Shown here piece after piece: positions 1 through 6,320 of a stretch of 6,573 bases of DNA. The stretch is from the NCBI GenBank assembly GCA_937952085.1, contig CALFYQ010000042.1:1-6573 (forward strand). Direction: 5' to 3'. Source of the DNA: an uncultured Paracoccaceae bacterium (GTDB lineage: Bacteria; Pseudomonadota; Alphaproteobacteria; Rhodobacterales; Rhodobacteraceae). The first letter of the stretch is position 1. Each line of letters begins with the position of its first letter. The position numbers were made by a program, and so were the translations under genes. The notes beneath the pieces were generated by a model. That model had not been told where the DNA came from. It searched no databases and saw nothing but the letters and a program-made list of their open reading frames with translations.

Positions 1-996
1 CTCCTCTATCGGCTGAGCCCGAAGGAGTGCCGCCTCATCATGATCGACCCGAAGATGCTGGAGCTTTCCGTCTACGACGGCATCCCGCATCTCCTCTCCC
101 CGGTCGTGACCGATCCGAAGAAGGCGGTGGTGGCGCTCAAATGGGCGGTCGCCGAGATGGAGGACCGCTACCGCAAGATGTCCAAGATGGGCGTGCGGAA
201 CATCGACGGCTACAACGCCCGCGTGAAGGACGCGCTGGAGAAGGGCGAGGGCTTCACCCGCACCGTCCAGACCGGCTTCGACGACGCCACCGGCCAGCCC
301 GTCTTCGAGACCGAGAGCTTCGAGCCGCAGCCGCTCCCCTACATCGTCGTCATCGTCGACGAGATGGCGGACCTGATGATGGTCGCCGGCAAGGAGATCG
401 AGGCCTGCATCCAGCGCCTCGCGCAGATGGCCCGCGCCTCCGGCATCCACCTCATCATGGCGACGCAGCGGCCCTCGGTCGACGTCATCACCGGCACGAT
501 CAAGGCCAACTTCCCGACCCGGATCTCCTTCCAGGTCACCTCCAAGATCGACAGCCGCACCATCCTCGGCGAGATGGGGGCCGAGCAGCTCCTCGGCATG
601 GGCGACATGCTCTACATGGCCGGCGGCGGGCGGATCACCCGCGTCCACGGCCCCTTCGTCTCCGACGAGGAGGTGGAGGAGGTGGTGAGCCACCTGAAGG
701 CCCAGGGCGCGCCGGAATACGTCTCCGCCGTCACCGAGGGCGGCGACGAGGAGGACGAGGCGGCGATCGACGAGATCCTCGGCCTCGGCGGCGGCGACGG
801 CTCCGACGAGGCGCTCTACGACCAGGCCGTGGCCATCGTCGCGCGGGAGCGGAAATGCTCCACCAGCTACATCCAGCGCCGCCTCGCCATCGGCTACAAC
901 AAGGCGGCGCGGCTCGTCGACATGATGGAGAACCAGGGCGTCGTCTCCCCGGCCAACCATGTCGGCAAGCGCGAGGTGCTGATCGAGGAGCGCTGA
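1..996 (+). CDS. ftsK: DNA translocase FtsK, C-terminal part (5' end outside window)
   Basis: Septum-anchored, ATP-driven DNA pump that clears chromosome ends from the division plane and helps resolve dimers. Reading frame 1 is open from the first base, giving 331 residues before the TGA at 994-996; an internal Met at 40 is not the true start. The visible part begins with LSPKECRLIMIDPKMLEL, which in FtsK follows Walker A by roughly 25 residues, so Walker A and the N-terminal membrane domain lie upstream. Walker B is at residues 114-121 (YIVVIVDE), and ATQRPSVDVITG begins at residue 154. TSKIDSRTILG and GMGDMLYM are the usual motor-domain motifs. An acidic Gly-rich linker leads to the gamma winged-helix domain (about 269-331, containing IGYNKAARLVDMMENQG), which reads chromosome-orienting sequences. 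All visible motifs are intact. In many proteobacteria lolA follows ftsK; here it does not. The identification is very secure. Confidence 0.97.
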   Translation, partial: LLYRLSPKECRLIMIDPKMLELSVYDGIPHLLSPVVTDPKKAVVALKWAVAEMEDRYRKMSKMGVRNIDGYNARVKDALEKGEGFTRTVQTGFDDATGQPVFETESFEPQPLPYIVVIVDEMADLMMVAGKEIEACIQRLAQMARASGIHLIMATQRPSVDVITGTIKANFPTRISFQVTSKIDSRTILGEMGAEQLLGMGDMLYMAGGGRITRVHGPFVSDEEVEEVVSHLKAQGAPEYVSAVTEGGDEEDEAAIDEILGLGGGDGSDEALYDQAVAIVARERKCSTSYIQRRLAIGYNKAARLVDMMENQGVVSPANHVGKREVLIEER

Positions 997-1013
997 GGCG
1001 CCGCGCGGCGCTC
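988..1013 (+). terminator. GC-rich hairpin over the ftsK stop codon, possible terminator
   Basis: GAGCGC (988-993) is the reverse complement of GCGCTC (1008-1013), giving a 6-bp stem around a 14-nt loop that contains the stop codon. A competing fold is the perfect 14-bp palindrome at 998-1011 (GCGCC, 4-nt loop, GGCGC). The following bases (1012-1028) are relatively T-rich for this genome but hold no uninterrupted T run. It could therefore be a weak intrinsic terminator or simply GC-rich chance. Its position directly at the end of ftsK and before a 100-bp gap favours some role in ending the ftsK transcript. Confidence 0.35.
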
Positions 1014-1069
1014 AATTCTTGGTTGTTTGGCCCGCGGCTTCGGCCTAGTTTCGCGGCAGGCTAAAGAGG

Positions 1070-1079
1070 ACGTTAACGT
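1070..1079. promoter_or_regulatory. 10-bp perfect palindrome upstream of the Slam-like gene, possible operator
   Basis: ACGTTAACGT reads the same on both strands. It lies 48 bp before the start codon at 1128, in an AT-richer patch within the 131-bp gap that must hold the promoter if this gene is not read through from ftsK. A weak -10-like TAGAAA lies at 1093-1098, which would put the palindrome near the -35 position, but no good -35 box is visible. No known regulator's operator is recognised here. A 10-bp palindrome may arise by chance. Confidence 0.2.
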
Positions 1080-1127
1080 TTTCAGGCAAGCCTAGAAAGA
1101 ATCGAGCAGAAAGCCGAGGGGGCGCTG

Positions 1128-2456
1128 ATGCCGAAACGATCTTTGGCTGCGGCCGCCCTTCTCCTTTGGGCGGCCGGCGGCGCCATGGCGCAGATTGCCG
1201 ACGGAGACCGCGTGGCGCTCCGCGACGAGCAGAAGGCGATCTTCGCCCGCATGTTCGAACGCCCGGACGATCTCGACCTGATGTTCGACTACGCGCTCGT
1301 CTCGATCCGGCTGGAGGATTACGAGGCGGCGATCTCCACGCTTGAGCGGATGCTGATCTACAACCGCGACCTGCCGCGCGTGCACATGGAGCTCGGCGCC
1401 GCCTATTACCGGCTCGGCAGCTACACGACCGCCGCCTACTACTTCAACAACGTGCTGAGCTACGCCGACGTGCCGCCCCCCGTGGTGGCGAAGGCGAACG
1501 AGTTCCTCCGCGCGATCGACCAGCGCACGCAGAAGAGCGTCTTCGTCGGCTCGGTCTCGACCGGCGTCGCCTATTCCTCGAACGCCACGCTCGGGCCGGA
1601 CGACGCGACCGTGCAGCTTTTCGGCGCGCCCGCCGTCCTCGCCGGCGAGTTCCTCGAGGACGACGATTTCGGCATCCGCTCCAGCGCCGCGATCTCGCAC
1701 TTCTACGATCTCGGCCAGCCCGACTCGGATTTCTGGCGGACCGACCTCTCGGTCTTCTCGCTCCACTATTTCGACACGTCCTCCTCGGACGTCGACAGCT
1801 TCCTCGTCCGCTCCGGCCCGCAGATCTCGCTCGACGAAAAGCAGTTCGGCCCGAAGCTCCGGCCCTTCCTCGAGGGCGAATACGTCCGCTCCGGCAACGA
1901 CGCGCTCTACGCCACCGGCTCGATCGGCGCGGAGTATTCCGACACGCTTTCCGAAACGCTCTCGATCTACGGCTCGGTGCGCGGCGGCTACCGGGACTAT
2001 TTCAACGGCCGCGACGCCTTCGACGGCGTGGTGCTGCGCGGCTCCGCCGGCTTCGCCTGGCTGCCGGACCCGGACGTGGTGGTCCGCGGCGGCGTCTTCA
2101 TCGACCGCGAGTTCGCCGACGACGACATCAACGCCAACACCGAAGGCACGCTCCGCGGCTCGGTCTCCTACAGCTACGACAGCGGGCTCGACATCGCCGA
2201 ACGGCGCTGGAACCTGACCGGCTTCGCCCAGATCACCGGCCGCATCTTCGACGAGCCGGACCCGGTTCTGGTCGGCGCGGCCGGCACGAAGGAGCGGCGG
2301 GACCTCGACCTCAGGGCCGGGCTTCGCCACGTCTTCCACCTCTCCGACGGGTTCTGGATCGCGGCGGACGTGGACGGGCTCTTCCGCGATTCGAACATCC
2401 GCAACTTCGATCTCGACAATGTCGGCGCGGCGCTCAGCGTCGGCCTCGACTTCTGA
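1128..2456 (+). CDS. TPR and outer-membrane beta-barrel protein, Slam/DUF560-like (candidate type XI secretion translocon)
   Basis: Likely an outer-membrane protein that moves a partner protein to the cell surface. The 442-residue product starts with a classic signal peptide (KR, hydrophobic core, then AMA/Q at 21/22). Residues 49-114 hold two TPR-like helical repeats (FDYALVSIRLEDYEAAISTLERM and HMELGAAYYRLGSYTTAAYYFNNVL, shown as their core stretches). From about residue 137 to the end the sequence alternates polar and aromatic/aliphatic residues in amphipathic strands. It begins VSTGVAYSSNATLG and ends LSVGLDF, with the terminal Phe expected for BAM-inserted barrels. About 300 barrel residues suit roughly 14 strands. 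This order and length match Slam proteins. No cysteine is seen. The start is supported by GAGGGGG at 1116-1122, five bases before the ATG. The next gene, an apparent Slam-type cargo, starts 11 bp downstream. The TPR/barrel layout is secure; Slam membership is an inference from architecture and neighbour. The alternative is a generic TPR-containing porin-like protein. Confidence 0.68.
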   Translation: MPKRSLAAAALLLWAAGGAMAQIADGDRVALRDEQKAIFARMFERPDDLDLMFDYALVSIRLEDYEAAISTLERMLIYNRDLPRVHMELGAAYYRLGSYTTAAYYFNNVLSYADVPPPVVAKANEFLRAIDQRTQKSVFVGSVSTGVAYSSNATLGPDDATVQLFGAPAVLAGEFLEDDDFGIRSSAAISHFYDLGQPDSDFWRTDLSVFSLHYFDTSSSDVDSFLVRSGPQISLDEKQFGPKLRPFLEGEYVRSGNDALYATGSIGAEYSDTLSETLSIYGSVRGGYRDYFNGRDAFDGVVLRGSAGFAWLPDPDVVVRGGVFIDREFADDDINANTEGTLRGSVSYSYDSGLDIAERRWNLTGFAQITGRIFDEPDPVLVGAAGTKERRDLDLRAGLRHVFHLSDGFWIAADVDGLFRDSNIRNFDLDNVGAALSVGLDF

Positions 2457-2467
2457 AAGGGGAGCCC

Positions 2468-5353
2468 ATGCGCAACGCCCTCGCCGTCTCGCTCCTCCTC
2501 CTCGCCGGCGCCGCCGCGGCGGAGGAGGTCGGCTCGGTCGCCGCCGTCAACCGCGACGTCGACTCGTTCCAGCCCGGCGCCGCGACCCGTTCGCTCCTGC
2601 TCGGCGACCGCGTGATCACGGACGAACGCCTCGAATCCTCCGCGATCGGCTCCGGCCAGATCCTCTTCATCGACCAGACCTCGCTCACCGTCGCGCCGAA
2701 CTCGACGATCACGCTCGACAAGTACGTCTACGATCCGGCCTCCGAGCGGGGCGAGATCGGCCTCACCGTGGCGCGCGGCGCACTCCGGATGATCGGCGGG
2801 CGCATCACCAAGACGGCGGACGCCTCCGTCGCCACACCGACCGCGACGATCGGCATCCGCGGCGGCATCTCGCTCATCTCGGTGGACGGCGAGAACACCC
2901 GCGTGATGCACGTCGCCGGTGAATACACCCGCGTCGCGGGGCGGGGCGGCGGCGCGCCGCTCCATCTCACCCGGCCGAACGCGCTGGCCCAGATCGGCCC
3001 GGGCGGCGACCCGCAATATCTCGGCGTCGCGACCGAGGCGGATGTCGCCGCGATCTACAATTCCATGCAGGGCGGCGGCGGCGGCCGCGAGGAGCCGGTG
3101 GAGACCGAGGCGGTCGAAGGCTCCGGCGTCGCCGGCGCCACCTCGGAGAACCCCGCCACGCTGCACGAGCCGCCGATCTCCACCGCCGGCGAGCGCCCGG
3201 CCGAGGACAACGTCGTCGAGGTCGAGCAGGAGACGGCGCCCTCGACGCCCTCCGTCCAGCAACAGACGGAAGAGCAGGCCGGCGGCGGCGAAACGCCGAC
3301 GCCTCCGGAGCCGCCGGCGCCCAACCCCTTCGCCGCCTTCATCGGCGGCGGCATCTTCGCCAGCGACCAGCCCTTCACCGACGATGACGGCAACACCGCG
3401 CCCAATCCGAGCGCGGTGAACTTCGTCGCCTCGGGCGAGGGCCCGATCGCGACCGCGATCACCCCGGGCTCGGTGCGCATCGACTTCGAGGACGGCTCCT
3501 TCGCGGTGCTGCCGCTGAAGGAGGATGGCGGGTTCTTCGACGTCGCCGCGGCCGACACCCAGACCAGCGAGGGCCGGCTCCGCGGGCGCGGCTTCTTCGA
3601 CCCGAACGCCGGGCTCTTCCTCTACAACCTGAAGAACCGGCAGGGCGAGATCGGCGCGATCTTCGGCGCCGAGCCCGGGCCGACCCAGCTCGCCCAGGTC
3701 AACGCCAACGGCGCCAATTTCCGCGTGCTCGGCTTCACGGTGCTGCCGGATCTCGGCATATCCAGCACGCTGACCCCGCAGCCCTTCCTGCCGGCCGGCG
3801 TCGGCGAGAGATTCGCCGCGTCGGGCCCGGCGACGCTCTTTTTCGTCTCGCGTCCGAACACGCCGCTCTTCGGCCAGGGGGCGGGTTCCGCCAGCGGCCT
3901 CGGCAACCGGTTCATGCTGCCGCAATTCGCCATCACCGGGAGCGGCGCGACGCAGAGCTTCCTCCTCTCCGTCGCCGCCTCGGGAATCCTGAACAGCGGC
4001 GCCGGCTCGCCTTCGCTCGCCAGCTTCGGGCGCGGCTCCTTCCGGATCGGCGCGGCGGGCCCGGCGAACCGGATCCAGCCGCATTTCGGCACAATCAGCG
4101 TCAGCCCGGACGACAACCCCGGCGCGACGGTGTTCGGCAAGGGGGACAACTACCTCCTGCTCTCGAACACAAGCCAGTTCGGCCTTGACGACGATGTCGA
4201 GGAAGAGACGGTCGCCAGCACGATCCAGAACATCGGCGGCGGGCTGTTCGACGCCTACGGCAACCTCCACCTCGCCCAGCGCACGAGCAACAACACGATC
4301 GCCCCGAGCGATCGGATCACGATCGGCTCGAACGCCGCCGCCTTCGCGCAGGAGACCGGCCTTACCGGCGGAAGCGAAGGGCGGTTCCTCTCGTTCGGCT
4401 ATTCGGCGGCGACCGGCGCCTTCCGGGACGCGAGCGGCGCGGTCGACACGATCGGCATGCGCACCGCCTCGGTCTCGCTCGTCTCGGCCGCGGCGAATTT
4501 CAGCCAGGACCGTCCCACGGCTTCCGTCGTGATCGACATGGACGAGACGGTCGACGACAACAACATCCTCTTCTTCGGCGGCGCCCGGCTCGCCTTCGGC
4601 GGCGGCCGAAGCGCGGTGATCGACAAGGACCGGTTCGGCCTGCGCGACCATCCGAACCCGGAATCGCTGGAGAACGTGCTCACCTTCTCCGGCCTGCCGG
4701 CGAACCGCATCGGGACCAGCGAGTTCGGCGAGCTGAGCGGCCGGCCGGATGATTCCTTCGGCCAGACCGCCTTCCGGGGCGCCATGATCGGCTCCGGCTT
4801 CGCCGATGTCGCCGCGCTCTACCCGGCGAACACCCTCCTGAAGCCGCTCTTCCTGACGTGGGGCTGGTGGACCGGGCAATTCCGCTTCGCCGACAACGAC
4901 CCGGGCGAGTTCCAGGGCGCGCGGCTCCAGTTCTCGCTCGGCACCTGGGTGGCCGGGGATCGGACCGACGTTCTGCCGACGAACGGCGTCGCCACCTACA
5001 ACGGCCCGGTGACGGTCCACGCCATCACCCCGACCGGCGACTTCGTCGATGGCGGCCGCTTCCGGCTCACCTTCGACTTCTCGTCCCGGACCGGGACGGC
5101 CGGCTTCCAGAATGTGCTCGACCTCGCCGATTTCACCGTGCCGGTCGACGACCAGACCAGCCGCCAGGGGCTCAACGACTATGGCGGCAGCGCCACGGTC
5201 GGCCTCGCCAACGCCCCGACCAACGTGCGGGTGGACGGCTCCTTCTTCGACGGGCCGAACCAGAACGACGCGCGCGCGACGGCGGGGTCGTTGCGCCTGG
5301 ACAACACATCGGCTTCTATCACCGCGACCGGGACCTTCTGGGGGGAGCGCTGA
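2468..5353 (+). CDS. Secreted FecR-domain protein with C-terminal TbpB-like barrel module (candidate Slam cargo)
   Basis: A 961-residue exported protein of unknown role, probably displayed or released at the cell surface. A signal peptide spans residues 1-18 (cut near AAAA/E) and has no lipobox cysteine; no Cys is seen anywhere. Residues about 20-140 form a periplasmic-type FecR domain: LLLGDRVITDE (43-53), SLTVAPNSTITLD (72-84), a GEIGLTVARGALRMIGG stretch, then VATPTATIGIRGG (121-133). A linker of about 90 residues rich in Gly, Glu and Pro follows (PTPPEPPAPNP near 277-287). Residues about 290-790 are Gly/Ser/Ala/Phe-rich and beta-like, and no family is recognised. The C-terminal module has LTWGWWTG (W798), GTWVAG, NGVATYNG (839-846), FDFSSRTGTA, GSFFDGPN (F926-N931) and GTFWGER at the very end. 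These are the strand signatures of TbpB-like barrels in Slam cargo. AAGGGGAG at 2457-2464 fixes the start, 11 bp after the Slam-like gene, so the two are surely co-transcribed. The FecR domain here is not the anti-sigma FecR type, since no cytoplasmic helix or membrane segment follows. The ligand is unknown. Confidence 0.75.
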   Translation: MRNALAVSLLLLAGAAAAEEVGSVAAVNRDVDSFQPGAATRSLLLGDRVITDERLESSAIGSGQILFIDQTSLTVAPNSTITLDKYVYDPASERGEIGLTVARGALRMIGGRITKTADASVATPTATIGIRGGISLISVDGENTRVMHVAGEYTRVAGRGGGAPLHLTRPNALAQIGPGGDPQYLGVATEADVAAIYNSMQGGGGGREEPVETEAVEGSGVAGATSENPATLHEPPISTAGERPAEDNVVEVEQETAPSTPSVQQQTEEQAGGGETPTPPEPPAPNPFAAFIGGGIFASDQPFTDDDGNTAPNPSAVNFVASGEGPIATAITPGSVRIDFEDGSFAVLPLKEDGGFFDVAAADTQTSEGRLRGRGFFDPNAGLFLYNLKNRQGEIGAIFGAEPGPTQLAQVNANGANFRVLGFTVLPDLGISSTLTPQPFLPAGVGERFAASGPATLFFVSRPNTPLFGQGAGSASGLGNRFMLPQFAITGSGATQSFLLSVAASGILNSGAGSPSLASFGRGSFRIGAAGPANRIQPHFGTISVSPDDNPGATVFGKGDNYLLLSNTSQFGLDDDVEEETVASTIQNIGGGLFDAYGNLHLAQRTSNNTIAPSDRITIGSNAAAFAQETGLTGGSEGRFLSFGYSAATGAFRDASGAVDTIGMRTASVSLVSAAANFSQDRPTASVVIDMDETVDDNNILFFGGARLAFGGGRSAVIDKDRFGLRDHPNPESLENVLTFSGLPANRIGTSEFGELSGRPDDSFGQTAFRGAMIGSGFADVAALYPANTLLKPLFLTWGWWTGQFRFADNDPGEFQGARLQFSLGTWVAGDRTDVLPTNGVATYNGPVTVHAITPTGDFVDGGRFRLTFDFSSRTGTAGFQNVLDLADFTVPVDDQTSRQGLNDYGGSATVGLANAPTNVRVDGSFFDGPNQNDARATAGSLRLDNTSASITATGTFWGER

Positions 5354-5363
5354 GCGGCGCTCC
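5344..5363 (+). other. Hairpin straddling the stop codon of the FecR/barrel gene
   Basis: GGAGCGC (5344-5350) pairs perfectly with GCGCTCC (5357-5363), a 7-bp GC-rich stem with loop TGAGCG that contains the TGA stop. No T run follows, so it is not a standard intrinsic terminator. It sits in the 19-bp gap before the agmatinase ATG at 5373 and so could attenuate read-through, stabilise the upstream mRNA or occlude agmatinase initiation. Chance is possible at this GC content. Confidence 0.3.
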
Positions 5364-5372
5364 GCAGCGCGC

Positions 5373-6320
5373 ATGACCGACTACCGACGAGACTACGCCT
5401 TCACGGCGGCCTCGCTGAACGCGACCACGCATGACGAGGCGATGTTCTCGGGCGCGCTCTCGTTCTGCCGCCGGGCCTATCGGCGGGACCTGAAGGGGGT
5501 GGACGTCGCCGTCGTCGGCGTCCCCTTCGACACCTCGGTGACGAACCGGCCGGGGACGCGGTTCGGCCCGCGGGCGATCCGCGCCGCCTCGACCAACCTC
5601 GCCTGGGCCCGCGCCTGGCCGTCGTCGTTCGACCCGTTCGAGAAGTTGAACGTAGCCGACTGGGGCGACATCGCCTTCGATCACGGCCACCCGGAGACGG
5701 TTCCGGCGCAGATCGAGGCCGCGCTCGCCGCGATCCACGCGGAGGCCGGCGCCGTCCTGATGCTCGGCGGCGACCATTTCCTCACCTATCCGAGCCTCAA
5801 GGCGCTGGTCGCGAAGCGCGGCGGCCCGCTCGCCCTCGTCCAGTTCGACGCCCATACCGACACCTGGAAGGACGACGGCAAGCGCATCGACCACGGCACG
5901 ATGTTCTACCATGCCGTGCAGGAGGGGCTGATCGACCCGGCCCGCTCGGTCCAGGTCGGCATCCGCACCACCAACGACGACCCGCTGGGGATCGCCATCC
6001 TCGATGCTATCCGCTGCCACCGGGAGGGGCCCGAGGCGATCGCCGCCGAGATCCGCCGCATCGTCGGCGACGCGCCGGCCTACGTGACGTTCGACATCGA
6101 CGGGCTCGACCCCTCCTGCGCCCCCGGCACCGGCACGCCGGTGGTGGGTGGCCTCCTCACCTGGCAGGCGCTGGCGATCCTGCGCGGCCTCCAGGGGATG
6201 AACGTGGTCGGGATGGACGTGGTCGAGGTCTCCCCGGCCTATGACGTGGCGGAGATCACCGCCCTCGCGGGCGCCACGGTGGCGCTCGAAATGCTCTGCC
6301 TGCATGCGGTGCGGAATTGA
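5373..6320 (+). CDS. speB: Agmatinase (agmatine ureohydrolase)
   Basis: Cytoplasmic ureohydrolase converting agmatine to putrescine and urea with a two-manganese centre. The 315 residues compare with 306 for E. coli SpeB. All six metal ligands of the arginase/agmatinase fold are visible: H135 in LGGDHFLTYP; D159, H161 and D163 in FDAHTDTW; D241 and D243 in FDIDGLDPSCAPGTGTP. DHGTMFYHAVQEGLIDP (from D173), VQVGIRT and GMDVVEVSPAYD closely match SpeB, favouring agmatinase over guanidinobutyrase or arginase. The frame is open further upstream, to 5049, but that part overlaps the preceding gene. The ATG at 5373 (MTDYRRDYAF) gives the family's usual N-terminus. It lies 19 bp after the previous stop, with no strong Shine-Dalgarno sequence and a hairpin just upstream. 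The next gene, a glutamine synthetase-family member, overlaps its stop by 4 nt, pointing to a putrescine pathway operon. Family assignment is secure. Substrate rests on motif similarity and context. Confidence 0.93.
   Translation: MTDYRRDYAFTAASLNATTHDEAMFSGALSFCRRAYRRDLKGVDVAVVGVPFDTSVTNRPGTRFGPRAIRAASTNLAWARAWPSSFDPFEKLNVADWGDIAFDHGHPETVPAQIEAALAAIHAEAGAVLMLGGDHFLTYPSLKALVAKRGGPLALVQFDAHTDTWKDDGKRIDHGTMFYHAVQEGLIDPARSVQVGIRTTNDDPLGIAILDAIRCHREGPEAIAAEIRRIVGDAPAYVTFDIDGLDPSCAPGTGTPVVGGLLTWQALAILRGLQGMNVVGMDVVEVSPAYDVAEITALAGATVALEMLCLHAVRN

Noticed and set aside
1023..1051. Possible promoter TTGTTT, 17 bp, TAGTTT after ftsK
   Set aside because: Each box matches only about three of six consensus positions. 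The good spacing alone is not enough to call it.
27..1064. A 345-codon + strand open frame overlapping ftsK in another frame
   Set aside because: It encodes an Arg/His/Pro-rich string. The FtsK frame carries all the conserved motifs.
1092..2339. A 415-codon minus-strand open frame opposite the Slam-like gene
   Set aside because: Low-complexity Val/Glu/Ala/Arg composition without motifs. The + strand protein has a signal peptide, TPRs and barrel strands.
3060..3340. Repetitive GC-rich stretch encoding Gly/Glu/Pro runs, considered as a DNA repeat array
   Set aside because: No regular repeat unit is seen. It is explained by a low-complexity protein linker.
5049..5372. A 108-residue N-terminal extension of agmatinase
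   Set aside because: It lies inside the FecR/barrel gene in another frame, is Ser/Arg/Pro-rich, and known agmatinases begin near the ATG at 5373.
2174..5374. A 1066-codon open frame on the minus strand covering the FecR/barrel gene
   Set aside because: Its product is an Arg/Gly/Ala/Glu-rich string with no recognisable domain. It is the expected shadow of a GC-biased gene, since the + strand frame has a signal peptide, a good ribosome-binding site and FecR motifs.
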